Numbered from the stretch's first letter, positions 18,673-27,407 are shown. The stretch is 64,000 bases of DNA from an uncultured Lachnotalea sp. (GCA_947066815.1 CAMSZT010000012.1:22897-86896); one strand, 5' to 3'. Program-made: numbers and translations. The notes: generated by a model not told the origin, from the sequence alone.

Positions 18673-19615
18673 CAATGATCATCTTCGCGGCGCCATAAAT
18701 GCCGGCGTCATTCCCCAGAGTTGCCAGCTTAAGCTTCGCTTTCTCCTTTGTCAGCACGATCAGCGGATCGTAATGTTTTTGTAAAAGGTCTAACAGATAT
18801 TGTCCCGCCTTGGACACGCCTCCGCCAATGAGGAATACCTGGGGATCCACCACCTGGGAAACGTAGGCCAGCGCCCGGCCCAGATACATCATACAGTAAT
18901 CGGCTACCTCCTGGGCCAGCGTATCTCCCGCCTTCGCCGCATCGAATACGTCCTTGGCCGTCACCCCGGAAATGTCTCTGAGGGAAGAGGCCCTGTCCGA
19001 TTCCCGCATAAAGCGTCTCGCAATCCGGGCCACCCCGGTCGCCGAGGCAATCTGCTCCAGGCATCCCCTGTTCCCGCAGTTACAGGCCTCCGGCTCCGGC
19101 CAATCCCAATCCATAACCATATGACCGATCTCTCCGCCCATGCCCTTGCTCCCCGGCACGATGCGTCCGCCCAGGATCACGCCGCCGCCGATCCCGGTCC
19201 CCAGAGTCACGGCCACCACGTCCTCATAGCCCTTGCCCCCGCCCTGCCACACTTCGCCGAGAGCCGCGATATTGGCATCGTTTTCCCCCTTCACGGGAAT
19301 CCCTCCCAGAAGCCCCGAGAGCTCCTTCACCGGGTTCCAGTCACGGATGCCGATGTTGACAATGACTTCCACGTACCCGTCCGGGCGGATGGGCCCCGGC
19401 ACGCCGATCCCGGCCCCGGCAAGGTCCGAAAGGGCAAGTCCCGTCTCCTCCGTCTTCTTTTTTATGGACTCGGCAATATCCGGACATACATATTTCCCGC
19501 CCTCTTCCTTCCTGGTGGGAATCTCCCATTTCGTGATCAGGGTGCCGTCCTTTTTAAACAGCCCCAGCTTCGCCGTCGTCCCTCCCAGATCCACTCCTGC
19601 ATAAATCTTGCTCAT
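18662..19615 (-). CDS. glcK: ROK family glucokinase
   Basis: Phosphorylates glucose with ATP to glucose 6-phosphate in the cytosol. It is 317 aa, with the phosphate-binding DLGGTTAKLGLF (9-20), the catalytic-region GENDANIAALGE, TLGTGIGGG, the EIGHM substrate motif and the ROK zinc motif CNCGNRGCLE. Length and motif order match GlcK of Gram-positive bacteria. GGAGGAG lies upstream of the ATG. Translationally coupled to the downstream ABC exporter gene by overlap, an unusual partner. Confidence 0.93.
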   Translation of the reverse strand: MSKIYAGVDLGGTTAKLGLFKKDGTLITKWEIPTRKEEGGKYVCPDIAESIKKKTEETGLALSDLAGAGIGVPGPIRPDGYVEVIVNIGIRDWNPVKELSGLLGGIPVKGENDANIAALGEVWQGGGKGYEDVVAVTLGTGIGGGVILGGRIVPGSKGMGGEIGHMVMDWDWPEPEACNCGNRGCLEQIASATGVARIARRFMRESDRASSLRDISGVTAKDVFDAAKAGDTLAQEVADYCMMYLGRALAYVSQVVDPQVFLIGGGVSKAGQYLLDLLQKHYDPLIVLTKEKAKLKLATLGNDAGIYGAAKMIIDER

Positions 19616-19721
19616 ACACTCGCTCCTCCGTCCTCCATGGCCGACTTGTCCTTCGGCCGTTTTCCTTTTATTTTACCCGATTTGATCTGATTTGCAAAGA
19701 ACATATTTCTTCTGCCTTCCG

Positions 19722-20276
19722 CTATACCGCTTCCTTATGTATCAGCCTTAGAACGCCGGAAATAAACTGCTGAAAACTCTCCGATCTGTTATTTTCTATA
19801 TCCATGTACGGTGCGATCTTTCTGGCTCCGTCAAGCTGCTGATGTCTGGGAAACAGCTTTCTCAGTTCTTCCTTCGGATTCCCAATTGCATCCGGATTTC
19901 GGTATTTGCTTTTTTCCCGCAAAGCAGTGACATCTTTGTGATACGCTCTGGAAACCGCCTGCAGATCTCCAAAATACCACGCTTCCAATTCCCGACAGAC
20001 AATTCGGACTAACACTTCCCGGCCTGCAGGCCCTGCCAGTTCTGAAAGGGCTTGTTTGATTTTCACGCAGTCCCCGCTGTCCTGGTCCTGAACGATCACA
20101 AATTTGGTATCCGGCTGTCTCCACGCCTTCAACTTCCTTGGGATCGACTCCTGCAGATCACTCTTTCCGCTGTGGGCAATCGTCTTATACCCAACATTCT
20201 CCGGCAAAATCTTTGGGAGAAGTATGTCAAGAAGCGCCTTCATGGAAGGCTCCTCCAAAAGAAACACGATCATCAT
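19722..20276 (-). CDS. DUF4276-like TOPRIM-fold protein, partner of the AAA ATPase
   Basis: 184 aa. The N-terminal strand with acidic residues (MIVFLLEEPS) and a later VIVQDQDSGD (Asp64, Asp66) are spaced as in TOPRIM nucleases, which use one Glu and a DxD to bind metal. The overall pattern resembles DUF4276 proteins. The ATG at 20276 overlaps the ATPase stop in an ATGA, so the pair is coupled. ATPase plus TOPRIM-like pairs occur in anti-phage systems such as PARIS, AbiL and OLD-type systems. Nuclease activity and a defence role are inferences; a housekeeping role is not excluded. Confidence 0.65.
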   Translation of the reverse strand: MMIVFLLEEPSMKALLDILLPKILPENVGYKTIAHSGKSDLQESIPRKLKAWRQPDTKFVIVQDQDSGDCVKIKQALSELAGPAGREVLVRIVCRELEAWYFGDLQAVSRAYHKDVTALREKSKYRNPDAIGNPKEELRKLFPRHQQLDGARKIAPYMDIENNRSESFQQFISGVLRLIHKEAV

Positions 20277-21457
20277 AAGCCCGATACCTCTTCCAGCAAA
20301 AGCCCCTGCCGCCACAACTGTCCCAGCAGATCTCCCGCTTCCCAGAGCTCCCGAATCACCTCACAGTCCGAAGCTCTGTAAATCTTTGTATAACCGTCCT
20401 GTTTCACCAGACAGTACAACTCTTCCAGACGGACCGCATTGAGAAAATCCGGAGAGTGAGTGGAAATAAAAACCTGCCCGCCCTCCTCCGAATACATCCG
20501 GAATTCTTCCGCCAATTCAAACAAAAGCTGCGGATACAACTGATTTTCCGGCTCCTCCACACAGAGCAGCGCATGCTTCTCCGGGTCATTCAAAAGAATC
20601 AGATAAGTAAACATCTTGATCGTCCCATCAGACACAAACCGGGACACGAACGGATCTTTAAAATTCCCGTCCTGAAAGCGAAGAATGATCCGGCCGTCCT
20701 CCGTCTCCTGCGCTTCCACTTTAGAGACGCCAGGCACCCGCCGCTCCATTGCCTTTAAAATCTCATCAAAAATCTCTCTGTGGTTATCGTACATATATTT
20801 CGCCACCAGTGCAAGATTATCTCCTGACGTAGACACCCGCTCACTATACCCTGCATCTTTTGTCCCTCTGGCCTCCTCGATATGAAAATCGGATACATAC
20901 CAGTCTTCAATCAATCTCCTGAGCTGCGAAACCGCAATAAACTCCTTAAACTGTCCCAATCCCTTGATCGCAAGGATGTCCGGCGAGTCCAATTTCTGAG
21001 GGCTGCGTTCTGCCAGCCGCACATCCTTATATTCCGTAAGCTCCCCGTCGGCCGCCACTCCCTCTCCATAAGAAAAATCCAGCACCTTCCAAGGCGCCCC
21101 AGTCTGTCCCCGCCGAAACCGCATCACTTCTTTTTTGATTGCCGGTTTCCGGTCCGGCATCAGGCAGATCACAAGCTGATAGGTAATGATCGGCTCGTCC
21201 AGAGAAGGCCGGAATTTGATCTCAAACTCGATATCTCCCTCCTGCCCTCTGGAAATCACCTCCGAAAAACCGCCCCGCCTTGCCAGCGCCGCCCTGATAT
21301 TGGTCTGCAGGGCATCATGCAGAAACCCGAACACGTCAAAAAACGTCGTCTTCCCCGCCCCGTTCATGCCAAGGAACACGGCCATATTGGGAATGTCTTC
21401 TACGGCGACATCCTGAAACACCCTGTAATTTCTAATTTTGATCGTCTCTATCTTCAT
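20273..21457 (-). CDS. AAA family ATPase (SMC/OLD-like)
   Basis: 394 aa. Begins with an SMC-type strand pattern, IKIRNYRVFQDV, then Walker A GMNGAGKTT (30-38), a long middle region, the signature-like SDGTIKMFTYLILL, Walker B LLCVEEPENQLYP (about 299-311) and the His switch STHS. This is the AAA_21/OLD-type layout of single-domain recombination or defence ATPases. The start at 21457 has GAAAGGGG upstream. GC content looks lower than in neighbouring genes, a possible sign of transfer. The overlapping TOPRIM-like gene suggests the two form one complex. Confidence 0.8.
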   Translation of the reverse strand: MKIETIKIRNYRVFQDVAVEDIPNMAVFLGMNGAGKTTFFDVFGFLHDALQTNIRAALARRGGFSEVISRGQEGDIEFEIKFRPSLDEPIITYQLVICLMPDRKPAIKKEVMRFRRGQTGAPWKVLDFSYGEGVAADGELTEYKDVRLAERSPQKLDSPDILAIKGLGQFKEFIAVSQLRRLIEDWYVSDFHIEEARGTKDAGYSERVSTSGDNLALVAKYMYDNHREIFDEILKAMERRVPGVSKVEAQETEDGRIILRFQDGNFKDPFVSRFVSDGTIKMFTYLILLNDPEKHALLCVEEPENQLYPQLLFELAEEFRMYSEEGGQVFISTHSPDFLNAVRLEELYCLVKQDGYTKIYRASDCEVIRELWEAGDLLGQLWRQGLLLEEVSGL

Positions 21458-21499
21458 GACGACGCCCCTTTCCGCTTTCATATCAACATCATACTATGA

Positions 21500-22894
21500 T
21501 TATTTTCCTTCCGCAATCCCTTTATTCTTCCGAAATAATCTTCCGGTGAGCACCAGCATGGTGGTGAAGCTGGCCGTCCCGCCGATGAAATTGGAGATCG
21601 GCTCCGCCAGAAACACGCCCATGACTCCAAGCCCCGCCGCCCGTGGCAGAAGGAGCGTCAGGGGCACCACGATGATGATCTTTCGGAGCAGGGAGAAAAA
21701 TACCGACTGCTTCGACATTCCAAGGCCCACAAAGGTTGACTGGCCCACGAACTGGAAGGCCATCATGAAAAAACCGAAGAAATAGAGATGAAGGGCGGGC
21801 ACGCCCCTGGCGAGAAGCTCTGCATCCGAATTGAAGACCCCCATGATCGGCTCCGGGAACAAAAACAGCATCAGCCAGGCAAAAAGCATATAAGAGACTC
21901 CCGCCGCCGTCACAAAGACGATGCCCTTCTTGATCCGGTCATAGGCCCCCGCTCCCAGATTGAAGCCAAACACCGGCTGGGATGCGTTTGTGAGCCCCTG
22001 CATGGGCATGGCCACCACGTCCCGCACAGAGTTTAAGATTGTCATGACACCCACGTAGACGTCGCCGCCGAAGTCCCGGAGAGTGGCATTGCAGGCGATC
22101 TGTACCGCCCCGTTGGAAGCCTGCACCACGAAGCCGGCCATTCCAAGGCCCATGATCTCCCTGACCAGCTTCCCCTCCGGCCGCATGCATCTCTTCCGAA
22201 TGCGGAACAGGCTCTTTTTCCCAAAAAGAAACCGGAGCACCCAGGCCGCCGACAGGAGCTGGGAAAGGATCGTGGCAAGAGCCGCCCCCGATACGCCCAG
22301 GCCAAACACGAAAATAAAGACCGGGTCCAGAAGGATGTTCACGGCGGCCCCGATCAGGACCGTCGCCATGCCGGTCCCCGCAAAGCCCTGGGCATTGATA
22401 AAGCCGTTCATTCCCGTTCCCAGCATGGCAAACGGCGTCCCCAAAAGATAAATCCGCAGATACTCCGCCGCATAGGGATAGCTTGCGTCGCTGGCCCCAA
22501 ACAGATACAAAAGCGGCTTCATGAGAAGATAACAGACAGCCGTCAGAATTACACAGCAGACGCAGAGCATGGAAAAGGTATTTCCCAGGATCCTCTCCGC
22601 CCGCTCCCCGTCCCGCCGTCCCCTGGCAATGGAAAAGAGCGGCGCCCCGCCCATGCCGAACAGGTTGGTGAAGGCCATGATCAGCGTGACCACCGGAAAA
22701 GTCAGCCCCAGGCCGGTCAGAGCCAGGGCAGAGCCCCCCGGCAGATGCCCGATGTAAATGCGGTCCACGATGTTGTAAAGCATCTGCACCAACTGGGCGA
22801 CGGTCATCGGCACCGCCAGCGCCATGATATGCCTGTATACGCTTCCCGTGGAAAAATCACTCTGCGTCCCGTTTTGTTTCCTCTCCCGTCTCAA
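21500..22894 (-). CDS. MATE family efflux transporter
   Basis: Cation-coupled multidrug efflux pump of the MATE superfamily, about 464 aa with twelve hydrophobic segments. The N-terminus has the family pattern IMALAVPMTVAQLVQMLYNIVDRIYIG, and the mid-protein repeat MQGLTNASQPVFGFNLGAG marks the second bundle. A TTG at 22894 has GGGAGG 8 nt upstream and is preferred over the GTG three codons earlier, which overlaps that ribosome site. Substrate cannot be assigned. It lies 42 nt upstream of the AAA gene in the same direction, so read-through into that pair is possible. Confidence 0.9.
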   Translation of the reverse strand: MRRERKQNGTQSDFSTGSVYRHIMALAVPMTVAQLVQMLYNIVDRIYIGHLPGGSALALTGLGLTFPVVTLIMAFTNLFGMGGAPLFSIARGRRDGERAERILGNTFSMLCVCCVILTAVCYLLMKPLLYLFGASDASYPYAAEYLRIYLLGTPFAMLGTGMNGFINAQGFAGTGMATVLIGAAVNILLDPVFIFVFGLGVSGAALATILSQLLSAAWVLRFLFGKKSLFRIRKRCMRPEGKLVREIMGLGMAGFVVQASNGAVQIACNATLRDFGGDVYVGVMTILNSVRDVVAMPMQGLTNASQPVFGFNLGAGAYDRIKKGIVFVTAAGVSYMLFAWLMLFLFPEPIMGVFNSDAELLARGVPALHLYFFGFFMMAFQFVGQSTFVGLGMSKQSVFFSLLRKIIIVVPLTLLLPRAAGLGVMGVFLAEPISNFIGGTASFTTMLVLTGRLFRKNKGIAEGK

Positions 22895-23000
22895 GTCCGC
22901 CACCTCCCATATCTGATTCCATTGTAGACGAGTTGGGGGAGAATGTAAAGGAACGGATTCCAGGAAGTGAACCTCCCACAGACTTTCTTGGCATTCTTTC

Positions 23001-23029
23001 TTGTCTTTATGTGCTTTACGGTATATAAT
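23001..23029 (+). promoter_or_regulatory. Promoter of the toxin-antitoxin operon
   Basis: TTGTCT (23001-23006), 17 nt spacer, TATAAT (23024-23029), 22 nt before the antitoxin ATG. This is among the best promoter matches in the window. Confidence 0.8.
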
Positions 23030-23050
23030 AATGATAAGGAGGTGGCAGAA

Positions 23051-23320
23051 ATGGCTACGAAAGCATTGAATTTTAAAATGGATGAAACGGAAATTCTGGA
23101 TATGAAGGAAGTCGCCGGTATCTTCAATATGTCTGTTACGGAGCTGGTAAGAAACGCTGTGAAAGAATACTTGGATGAACTGAAAAAAGATCCGTACTAT
23201 CGTTTAACCGTAAATGTCCATGATGCATCCGCAGAAGAATCTGAAGAGATACTTGCTGAAATTGAAAACATGACCGATGAGGACCTGACTATCGCTTCCA
23301 CAAAACATTTTACTGTGTGA
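23051..23320 (+). CDS. RelB/DinJ-type antitoxin
   Basis: 89 aa. The N-terminal half fits a ribbon-helix-helix DNA-binding fold (ALNFKMDETEILDMKEVAGI, then FNMSVTELVRNAVKEYLDEL); the acidic C-terminus would wrap the toxin. Such antitoxins neutralise their toxin and repress their own operon. AAGGAGG lies 8 nt before ATG. The toxin gene starts 13 nt after the stop. The frame is open upstream of this ATG, but those starts precede the promoter. Confidence 0.8.
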   Translation: MATKALNFKMDETEILDMKEVAGIFNMSVTELVRNAVKEYLDELKKDPYYRLTVNVHDASAEESEEILAEIENMTDEDLTIASTKHFTV

Positions 23321-23333
23321 ATGGAGGAGGCGA

Positions 23334-23636
23334 ATGAATAAACGAAAAGACTTCGATTACGAAATACAATACACCAAAGCAGCGGATAAATTTTTGAAAA
23401 ACCATGAGGATGTCAGAGAGCAGTACGAGGATTCGATCAAAGAACTGCTCGCCGGAGATCATCCGGAGAAGGTGGACGTAAAACGGATCAAGGGAAAAAG
23501 AGTCAGCTACTTCCGGATTCGGCTGGGAAATTATCGTGTAGTCTACACCATCATTGACAAACGGATCATCGTGATCCATACGCTCCTGGCAGGTCCGCGG
23601 GGGGATGTCTATAAGAAAATGAGCAGCCTTAAATAG
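23334..23636 (+). CDS. RelE/ParE superfamily toxin
   Basis: 100 aa. The pattern IQYTKAADKFLKNHEDVREQ, then VKRIKGKRVSYFRIRLGNYRVVYTI and a late hydrophobic strand (RIIVIHTLLAGPRGD), is typical of RelE-fold toxins, with the conserved RxRxGxYRV core. RelE members cleave mRNA on the ribosome and ParE members poison gyrase; the Arg-rich core favours an mRNA interferase but does not prove it. GGAGGAGG precedes the ATG. Confidence 0.85.
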   Translation: MNKRKDFDYEIQYTKAADKFLKNHEDVREQYEDSIKELLAGDHPEKVDVKRIKGKRVSYFRIRLGNYRVVYTIIDKRIIVIHTLLAGPRGDVYKKMSSLK

Positions 23637-23671
23637 AAGTCTCCCCCCAGAAAAACGAGGACATTCTCCGG

Positions 23672-25090
23672 TCAGGGCAAATTTTCGTCCCGCTCCTCCA
23701 GGCGGCCGCTCCAGAGATAGCGGTCCGTCTCCCGTATGATCACCTTCTGCAGGAGCAGGATGCAGACCAGGTTCGGGAGGGCCATCAGGCCGTTTAACAG
23801 ATCGGAGAGTGCCCAGACGACCCCCATGGAGGTCACGGTTCCGGCAAAGGCCGCCGCCAGGTAGAGCAGGCGGTAGCCGAGGAGAAACCGTTCCGGCTGC
23901 AGGGACAGCCCGCCCTCCTTTCTGCGGAACTTTCGGAAAGGGCTTCTCTGCAGAAGATAGAGAACGGCCTGTTCCCCGTAAAAGCTCCAGCCCAGGATGG
24001 TGGCAAAGGCGAAGATCACCAAAGACACGGCAAAGATCACGTGCCCGAAGCCGTTCATCAGGCCGAAGGCCGCCTCCGCCAGGTCCCCGCCGGAAATCCC
24101 GGCAAACACCTCCGGTTCGTGGAGCATGGAGGAGACGATCACGATCCCGGTCACGGCGCAGAACACCACCGTGTCCCAGAAGGTTCCCGTCATGGCAACC
24201 AGCGCCTGGCGCACGGAATTTCCCGCCCTGGCTCCCGCCGCCGCCATGGGTGCCGTCCCAAGGCCCGACTCGTCGGAAAAAAGGCCCCGGGCGATCCCCT
24301 GCCTGGCCGCCTGCAGGACGGTGCTGCCCACGAAGCCCCCGGCCGCCGCCCGGGGAGTGAAAGCCGCCGTCACGATCAGCCGCACGGCCGGCAGCACGAA
24401 AGCCCGGTTAATGTATAAGAGGGCAATGCACCCGCCCAGATAAAAGACGGCCATGAAAGGAATCAGCTTCTCACAGACCCCGGCGATCTTTTTGGCCCCG
24501 CCCAGGATCACCACTGCCGTAAACACACAGATCACGGTTCCAGTGACAACGGGCCTTATGTGAAAGGCCGTCTCCATCACACTTCCGATGGCATTGGCCT
24601 GGACGCTGCACCCAGTCCCAAAGGCGGCGAAAGCCGCCAGCACGGAAAAAAGAACGGCGAGCGGCTTCGAATGAAGCGCCGTCTCCATCACGTACATGGG
24701 CCCGCCCAGATAACCGCCGCCCGCAGACCGTCTCCGGTACTTGACCGCCAGAAGGGATTCCCCGTATTTGGTCGCCATGCCGAAGACCCCCGCCAGCCAG
24801 CACCAGAACACGGCCCCCGGCCCGCCCAGGGCCACCGCCATGGAGACGCCGATGATGTTCCCCGTGCCAAGGGTGGCCGCCAGGGCCGTGGCCAGGGCCG
24901 CAAAAGGACTCATCCCGCCCTCCAGGCCCTCCTCCTCCGTCACGGAAAGCCGGAGGGCCTTAAAAATTTTTCGCTGAGGCCCCTTAAGACGCATGGTCAG
25001 CAGTAGATGGACTCCCATGAGAAGGACCATCATCGGCAGACCCCACACAATGCCGTTTAAATTGTCCAGGAGAGATTTTAATCCGTTCAT
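23672..25090 (-). CDS. Sodium:alanine/glycine symporter (AGCS family)
   Basis: Membrane importer using a sodium gradient to take up alanine or glycine, about 472 aa. Family hallmarks: NGIVWGLPMMVLLMGVHLLL at the N-terminus, AATLGTGNIIGVSMAVALGG, GGPMYVME, and the SDESGLGTAPMAAAGA motif. Ten or more hydrophobic segments. The start at 25090 gives the usual N-terminus but has no clear ribosome site; the frame is open about 160 nt further upstream, through a palindromic element that is unlikely to be coding. A strongly structured leader lies upstream (25133-25475) and may regulate it. Confidence 0.88.
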   Translation of the reverse strand: MNGLKSLLDNLNGIVWGLPMMVLLMGVHLLLTMRLKGPQRKIFKALRLSVTEEEGLEGGMSPFAALATALAATLGTGNIIGVSMAVALGGPGAVFWCWLAGVFGMATKYGESLLAVKYRRRSAGGGYLGGPMYVMETALHSKPLAVLFSVLAAFAAFGTGCSVQANAIGSVMETAFHIRPVVTGTVICVFTAVVILGGAKKIAGVCEKLIPFMAVFYLGGCIALLYINRAFVLPAVRLIVTAAFTPRAAAGGFVGSTVLQAARQGIARGLFSDESGLGTAPMAAAGARAGNSVRQALVAMTGTFWDTVVFCAVTGIVIVSSMLHEPEVFAGISGGDLAEAAFGLMNGFGHVIFAVSLVIFAFATILGWSFYGEQAVLYLLQRSPFRKFRRKEGGLSLQPERFLLGYRLLYLAAAFAGTVTSMGVVWALSDLLNGLMALPNLVCILLLQKVIIRETDRYLWSGRLEERDENLP

Positions 25091-25132
25091 GTGGCAGTAT
25101 ATGCGGGGATGTCCGGCAATATGCGCCGGAGA

Positions 25133-25335
25133 GTTCGACATACACGCCGACCGGGCGCCCACCGTCCCGGCAAGACACGTCGGATCCTGCGATGCCGCTC
25201 CGCCGCCCTTTAGCCGGAATGCTTCCTCTAATGAACCGGGAGAAACCATTCCGGCAGCTATGCTCGCGGCATTCGCAGGATCCTTCCTATCGTCTTCGCC
25301 GGGAAGGTGGGCGCCCGGTCGGCTGATAGTCGAAA
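25133..25335 (-). promoter_or_regulatory. Large nested palindrome upstream of the AGCS symporter gene
   Basis: Outer arms 25146-25171 and 25298-25323 pair over 26 bp with one mismatch and extend outward through TTCGAC on both sides. A second pair, GGATCCTGCG plus ATGCCGC, nests inside with a 1-nt bulge. An inner hairpin GCCGGAATG/CATTCCGGC caps it. The whole could fold as one rod of about 200 nt. It could be a leader RNA or a miniature inverted-repeat element. I see none of the glycine-riboswitch or T-box core sequences. Confidence 0.6.
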
Positions 25336-25411
25336 AAACAAGTGGTTTTCCGGCTCAGAGTGGGAGGTCAATCGGCTGGCAGGTGAAATTGCGGACAAAG
25401 CTGCGGCTCTG

Positions 25412-25475
25412 GGAGAGAGTGGGCGAAACAGCCCGGACTACTCTCTCCAGCGGACCGTGCGAAATCCGTCGGTCC
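25412..25475 (-). promoter_or_regulatory. Two further hairpins in the AGCS leader
   Basis: Stem GGAGAGAGT/ACTCTCTCC with an inner GGGC/GCCC helix (25412-25448), and GGACCG/CGGTCC (25452-25475). With the palindrome at 25133-25335 they fill almost the entire 430-nt gap between mutM and the symporter gene. No clear U-tract follows either hairpin, so they are not simple terminators. Confidence 0.5.
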
Positions 25476-25520
25476 AGCCCGTCCGGTCAACTGTCATGCA
25501 AACCCGTGCGCCGCCGGAAA

Positions 25521-26360
25521 CTATCGGTCAAAGCCCTCTTTCTGGCAAACCGGACAATACACGCTGCTCCTGCCGCCAACCACAATCCGGCAAAGCGTTT
25601 CCCCGCATTTCGGACAGGCTTTGCCCGCCTGGCCGTAGACCTGTAAAAACGGCGTATTGCGGTAATCCCGCCCTTTGGTTTCCCAGTAATCCTCCGGCGT
25701 CGTCCTGTTCTTTTCAATAAAATAAGAAATGCGCTCCGAGATCGCAAAGGCAAGCCGTTCCCATTCATTCTTGTTCAGACTTTTTGCAGGGCGTGCCGGA
25801 AAGATTCCCGCAGCAAACAAAATCTCGTCAGAATAGATGTTGCCTATGCCCGCAACCACGCCCTGGTCCAACAGGCATTCTTTTATTGCCTTCTTCCGCT
25901 TCCCCAGGCAGGCGCTCAAATATTCCGCAGTCAGTTCCTGATCCAGCGGCTCCATTCCCAACCGGCTGATTCCGCTGTAATGATCCATTTCGCCGTTTTT
26001 CAACAGCCACCATCGCCCGAAACGGCGTGTGTCCGAGAACCGCAATTCCGTGCCATTGTCGAAATAAAAAACCACGTGCGTATGCTTTTCCTCCGGGCAG
26101 CCGGCCGGAGCAAGCAGCAGACAGCCCGTCATCCGCAAATGCAGGATCATGCGGTCGTCACCGCTCAGCCGGATCATCAGAAACTTTCCCCTCCGTTCCA
26201 CGCCGGCAACGGTCCGTCCCCTCAGCTGCCCGCAAAACTCATCTGCCGAAGGGTAAGCCACCACTTCCGGGCGTCTTACCGCCGCCTTTTTGATCACAAG
26301 CCCCCGCACCTGCGGCTCAATGATCCGCTTTATCGTTTCCACTTCAGGCAATTCCGGCAT
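25521..26360 (-). CDS. mutM: Formamidopyrimidine-DNA glycosylase
   Basis: Removes 8-oxoguanine and other oxidised purines, then cleaves the abasic site. 279 aa beginning PELPEVETIKR, where Pro1 (after Met removal) is the nucleophile and Glu2 the partner acid. Lys in RGKFLMIRL, the helix-two-turn-helix region DQGVVAGIGNIYSDEILFAAG, and a C-terminal zinc finger with CPKC and CPVC are intact. GGAGG precedes the ATG. Base composition looks less GC-rich than in neighbouring genes. Single-gene context. Confidence 0.96.
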   Translation of the reverse strand: MPELPEVETIKRIIEPQVRGLVIKKAAVRRPEVVAYPSADEFCGQLRGRTVAGVERRGKFLMIRLSGDDRMILHLRMTGCLLLAPAGCPEEKHTHVVFYFDNGTELRFSDTRRFGRWWLLKNGEMDHYSGISRLGMEPLDQELTAEYLSACLGKRKKAIKECLLDQGVVAGIGNIYSDEILFAAGIFPARPAKSLNKNEWERLAFAISERISYFIEKNRTTPEDYWETKGRDYRNTPFLQVYGQAGKACPKCGETLCRIVVGGRSSVYCPVCQKEGFDR

Positions 26361-26488
26361 ATTCCCTCCCCCTCTCCGGTCTCAAAACAGTCAGTCTATC
26401 GATTGTTTCCAAGATAGCATGATTCCTGTACTTTGTCAAAGCGGAGGCCGCGTGCATGCAAAAAAATCGTTTCTTCTCAGCCGTTTTA

Positions 26489-26497
26489 TGCTATACT
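26489..26497 (+). promoter_or_regulatory. Extended -10 promoter upstream of the DUF3784-like gene
   Basis: TGC directly followed by TATACT (26492-26497). No good -35 is seen. It lies between two near-identical copies of CATGCAAAAAA(A)TCG (about 26455-26469 and 26519-26533), which could be a regulator site. Confidence 0.45.
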
Positions 26498-26555
26498 GTC
26501 TTAAAGGTTGCATCGGCACATGCAAAAAATCGAACGATACGGAGGTGTTTTTACC

Positions 26556-26888
26556 ATGAAGCTGGCAGATATATCCCACGGACCGGACTGGATCGTATGG
26601 GCGGTATTTGTCGTGTTTGCGATTCTGTCCGTGATCCTTCTTTCAGGACATGGGAGCGGGCTGATCGCCGGCTACAACACGGCGTCAAAAGAAGAAAAAG
26701 CGAAATATAACGAAAAACTCCTGTGCAGGACAATGGGAGCCGGAATGGCCGTCATAGCACTTCTCGTACTTATCTCAGGCCTACTCGAAGACCTGCTGCC
26801 GGCAGGTTTCGTGTACGTCCAGCTCGGAATCATCCTTGCCGACGTCGTGGTCATGATCGTCCTCAGCCATACCGTCTGTAAAAAATGA
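26556..26888 (+). CDS. DUF3784-like small membrane protein
   Basis: 110 aa with three hydrophobic segments (about 12-33, 64-84 and 88-107) and a polar loop carrying the family pattern LIAGYNTASKEEKAKYNEK. The call rests on this loop, characteristic of DUF3784 proteins of Firmicutes; their function is unknown. GGAGG lies 10 nt before ATG. It precedes another small membrane protein gene by 54 nt in the same direction, so the two probably form a small operon. Confidence 0.7.
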   Translation: MKLADISHGPDWIVWAVFVVFAILSVILLSGHGSGLIAGYNTASKEEKAKYNEKLLCRTMGAGMAVIALLVLISGLLEDLLPAGFVYVQLGIILADVVVMIVLSHTVCKK

Positions 26889-26942
26889 CAATTTGCAAAG
26901 CAGATACATGGAGCGGAAAACAGAACGGACGCAGGAGGAGCT

Positions 26943-27407
26943 ATGAGAAAACCCAAATATATGGAGGAATTGCTGAAAATCATATTTCTATGGTTAGGTA
27001 TCGCATTTATGGGCATGGGACTGCTGTGCTTTCTCGGCGTGTTAAAGCCCAGCACAAACTCCGCAGTCCGGGAGCAGGCGGCCTTGGGCATCGTCTACGC
27101 ACTCTTAGGTGCCGCTTTTCTCCTCGTGCAGACAATCCTGAGAGCGGCCGCATCCCGGAAAGAAAAACTGCGCCAAAAACTGCTCGCAAGCGGCATGGAA
27201 CTTTCCGGCATGGTAGAAAAAGTGTACCTGCAATGGTATACCCAGTATGGGCGGCAGTCTCCTTACAGAATCTTTTACACTTATACCTTCTGCGGGAAGA
27301 CCTACCATCACAAAAGCCCTCTGCTGTGGGATAAGCCCTACGTTGCGGAGCGTGACCCTGTCGTGGTATATGCGGACGACTCAGGGAAGTCAACGATTCA
27401 AGTGTAA
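26943..27407 (+). CDS. Membrane protein with DUF3592-like C-terminal domain
   Basis: 154 aa. Two N-terminal membrane helices (about 9-34 and 45-66) are followed by a basic stretch and a soluble beta-rich domain (YRIFYTYTFCGKTYHHKS, then DPVVVYADDSGKSTIQV) resembling the DUF3592 pattern, in which a strand-rich segment ends in a consensus VxVYxDP. Function unknown. AGGAGGAG precedes the ATG closely. A second copy of the last codons and 3' flank lies directly downstream (27430-27468). Confidence 0.65.
   Translation: MRKPKYMEELLKIIFLWLGIAFMGMGLLCFLGVLKPSTNSAVREQAALGIVYALLGAAFLLVQTILRAAASRKEKLRQKLLASGMELSGMVEKVYLQWYTQYGRQSPYRIFYTYTFCGKTYHHKSPLLWDKPYVAERDPVVVYADDSGKSTIQV

Noticed and set aside
25090..25249. 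A longer N-terminus for the alanine/glycine symporter starting at 25249
   Set aside because: The extra 53 residues translate part of a near-perfect palindrome, lack family similarity and have no better ribosome site.
25336..25520. Glycine riboswitch or T-box upstream of the symporter gene
   Set aside because: Neither the CCGAAGG/AGG-AAAAGGAC-type glycine cores nor a GGTGG-ACCGCG-type T-box sequence is present.
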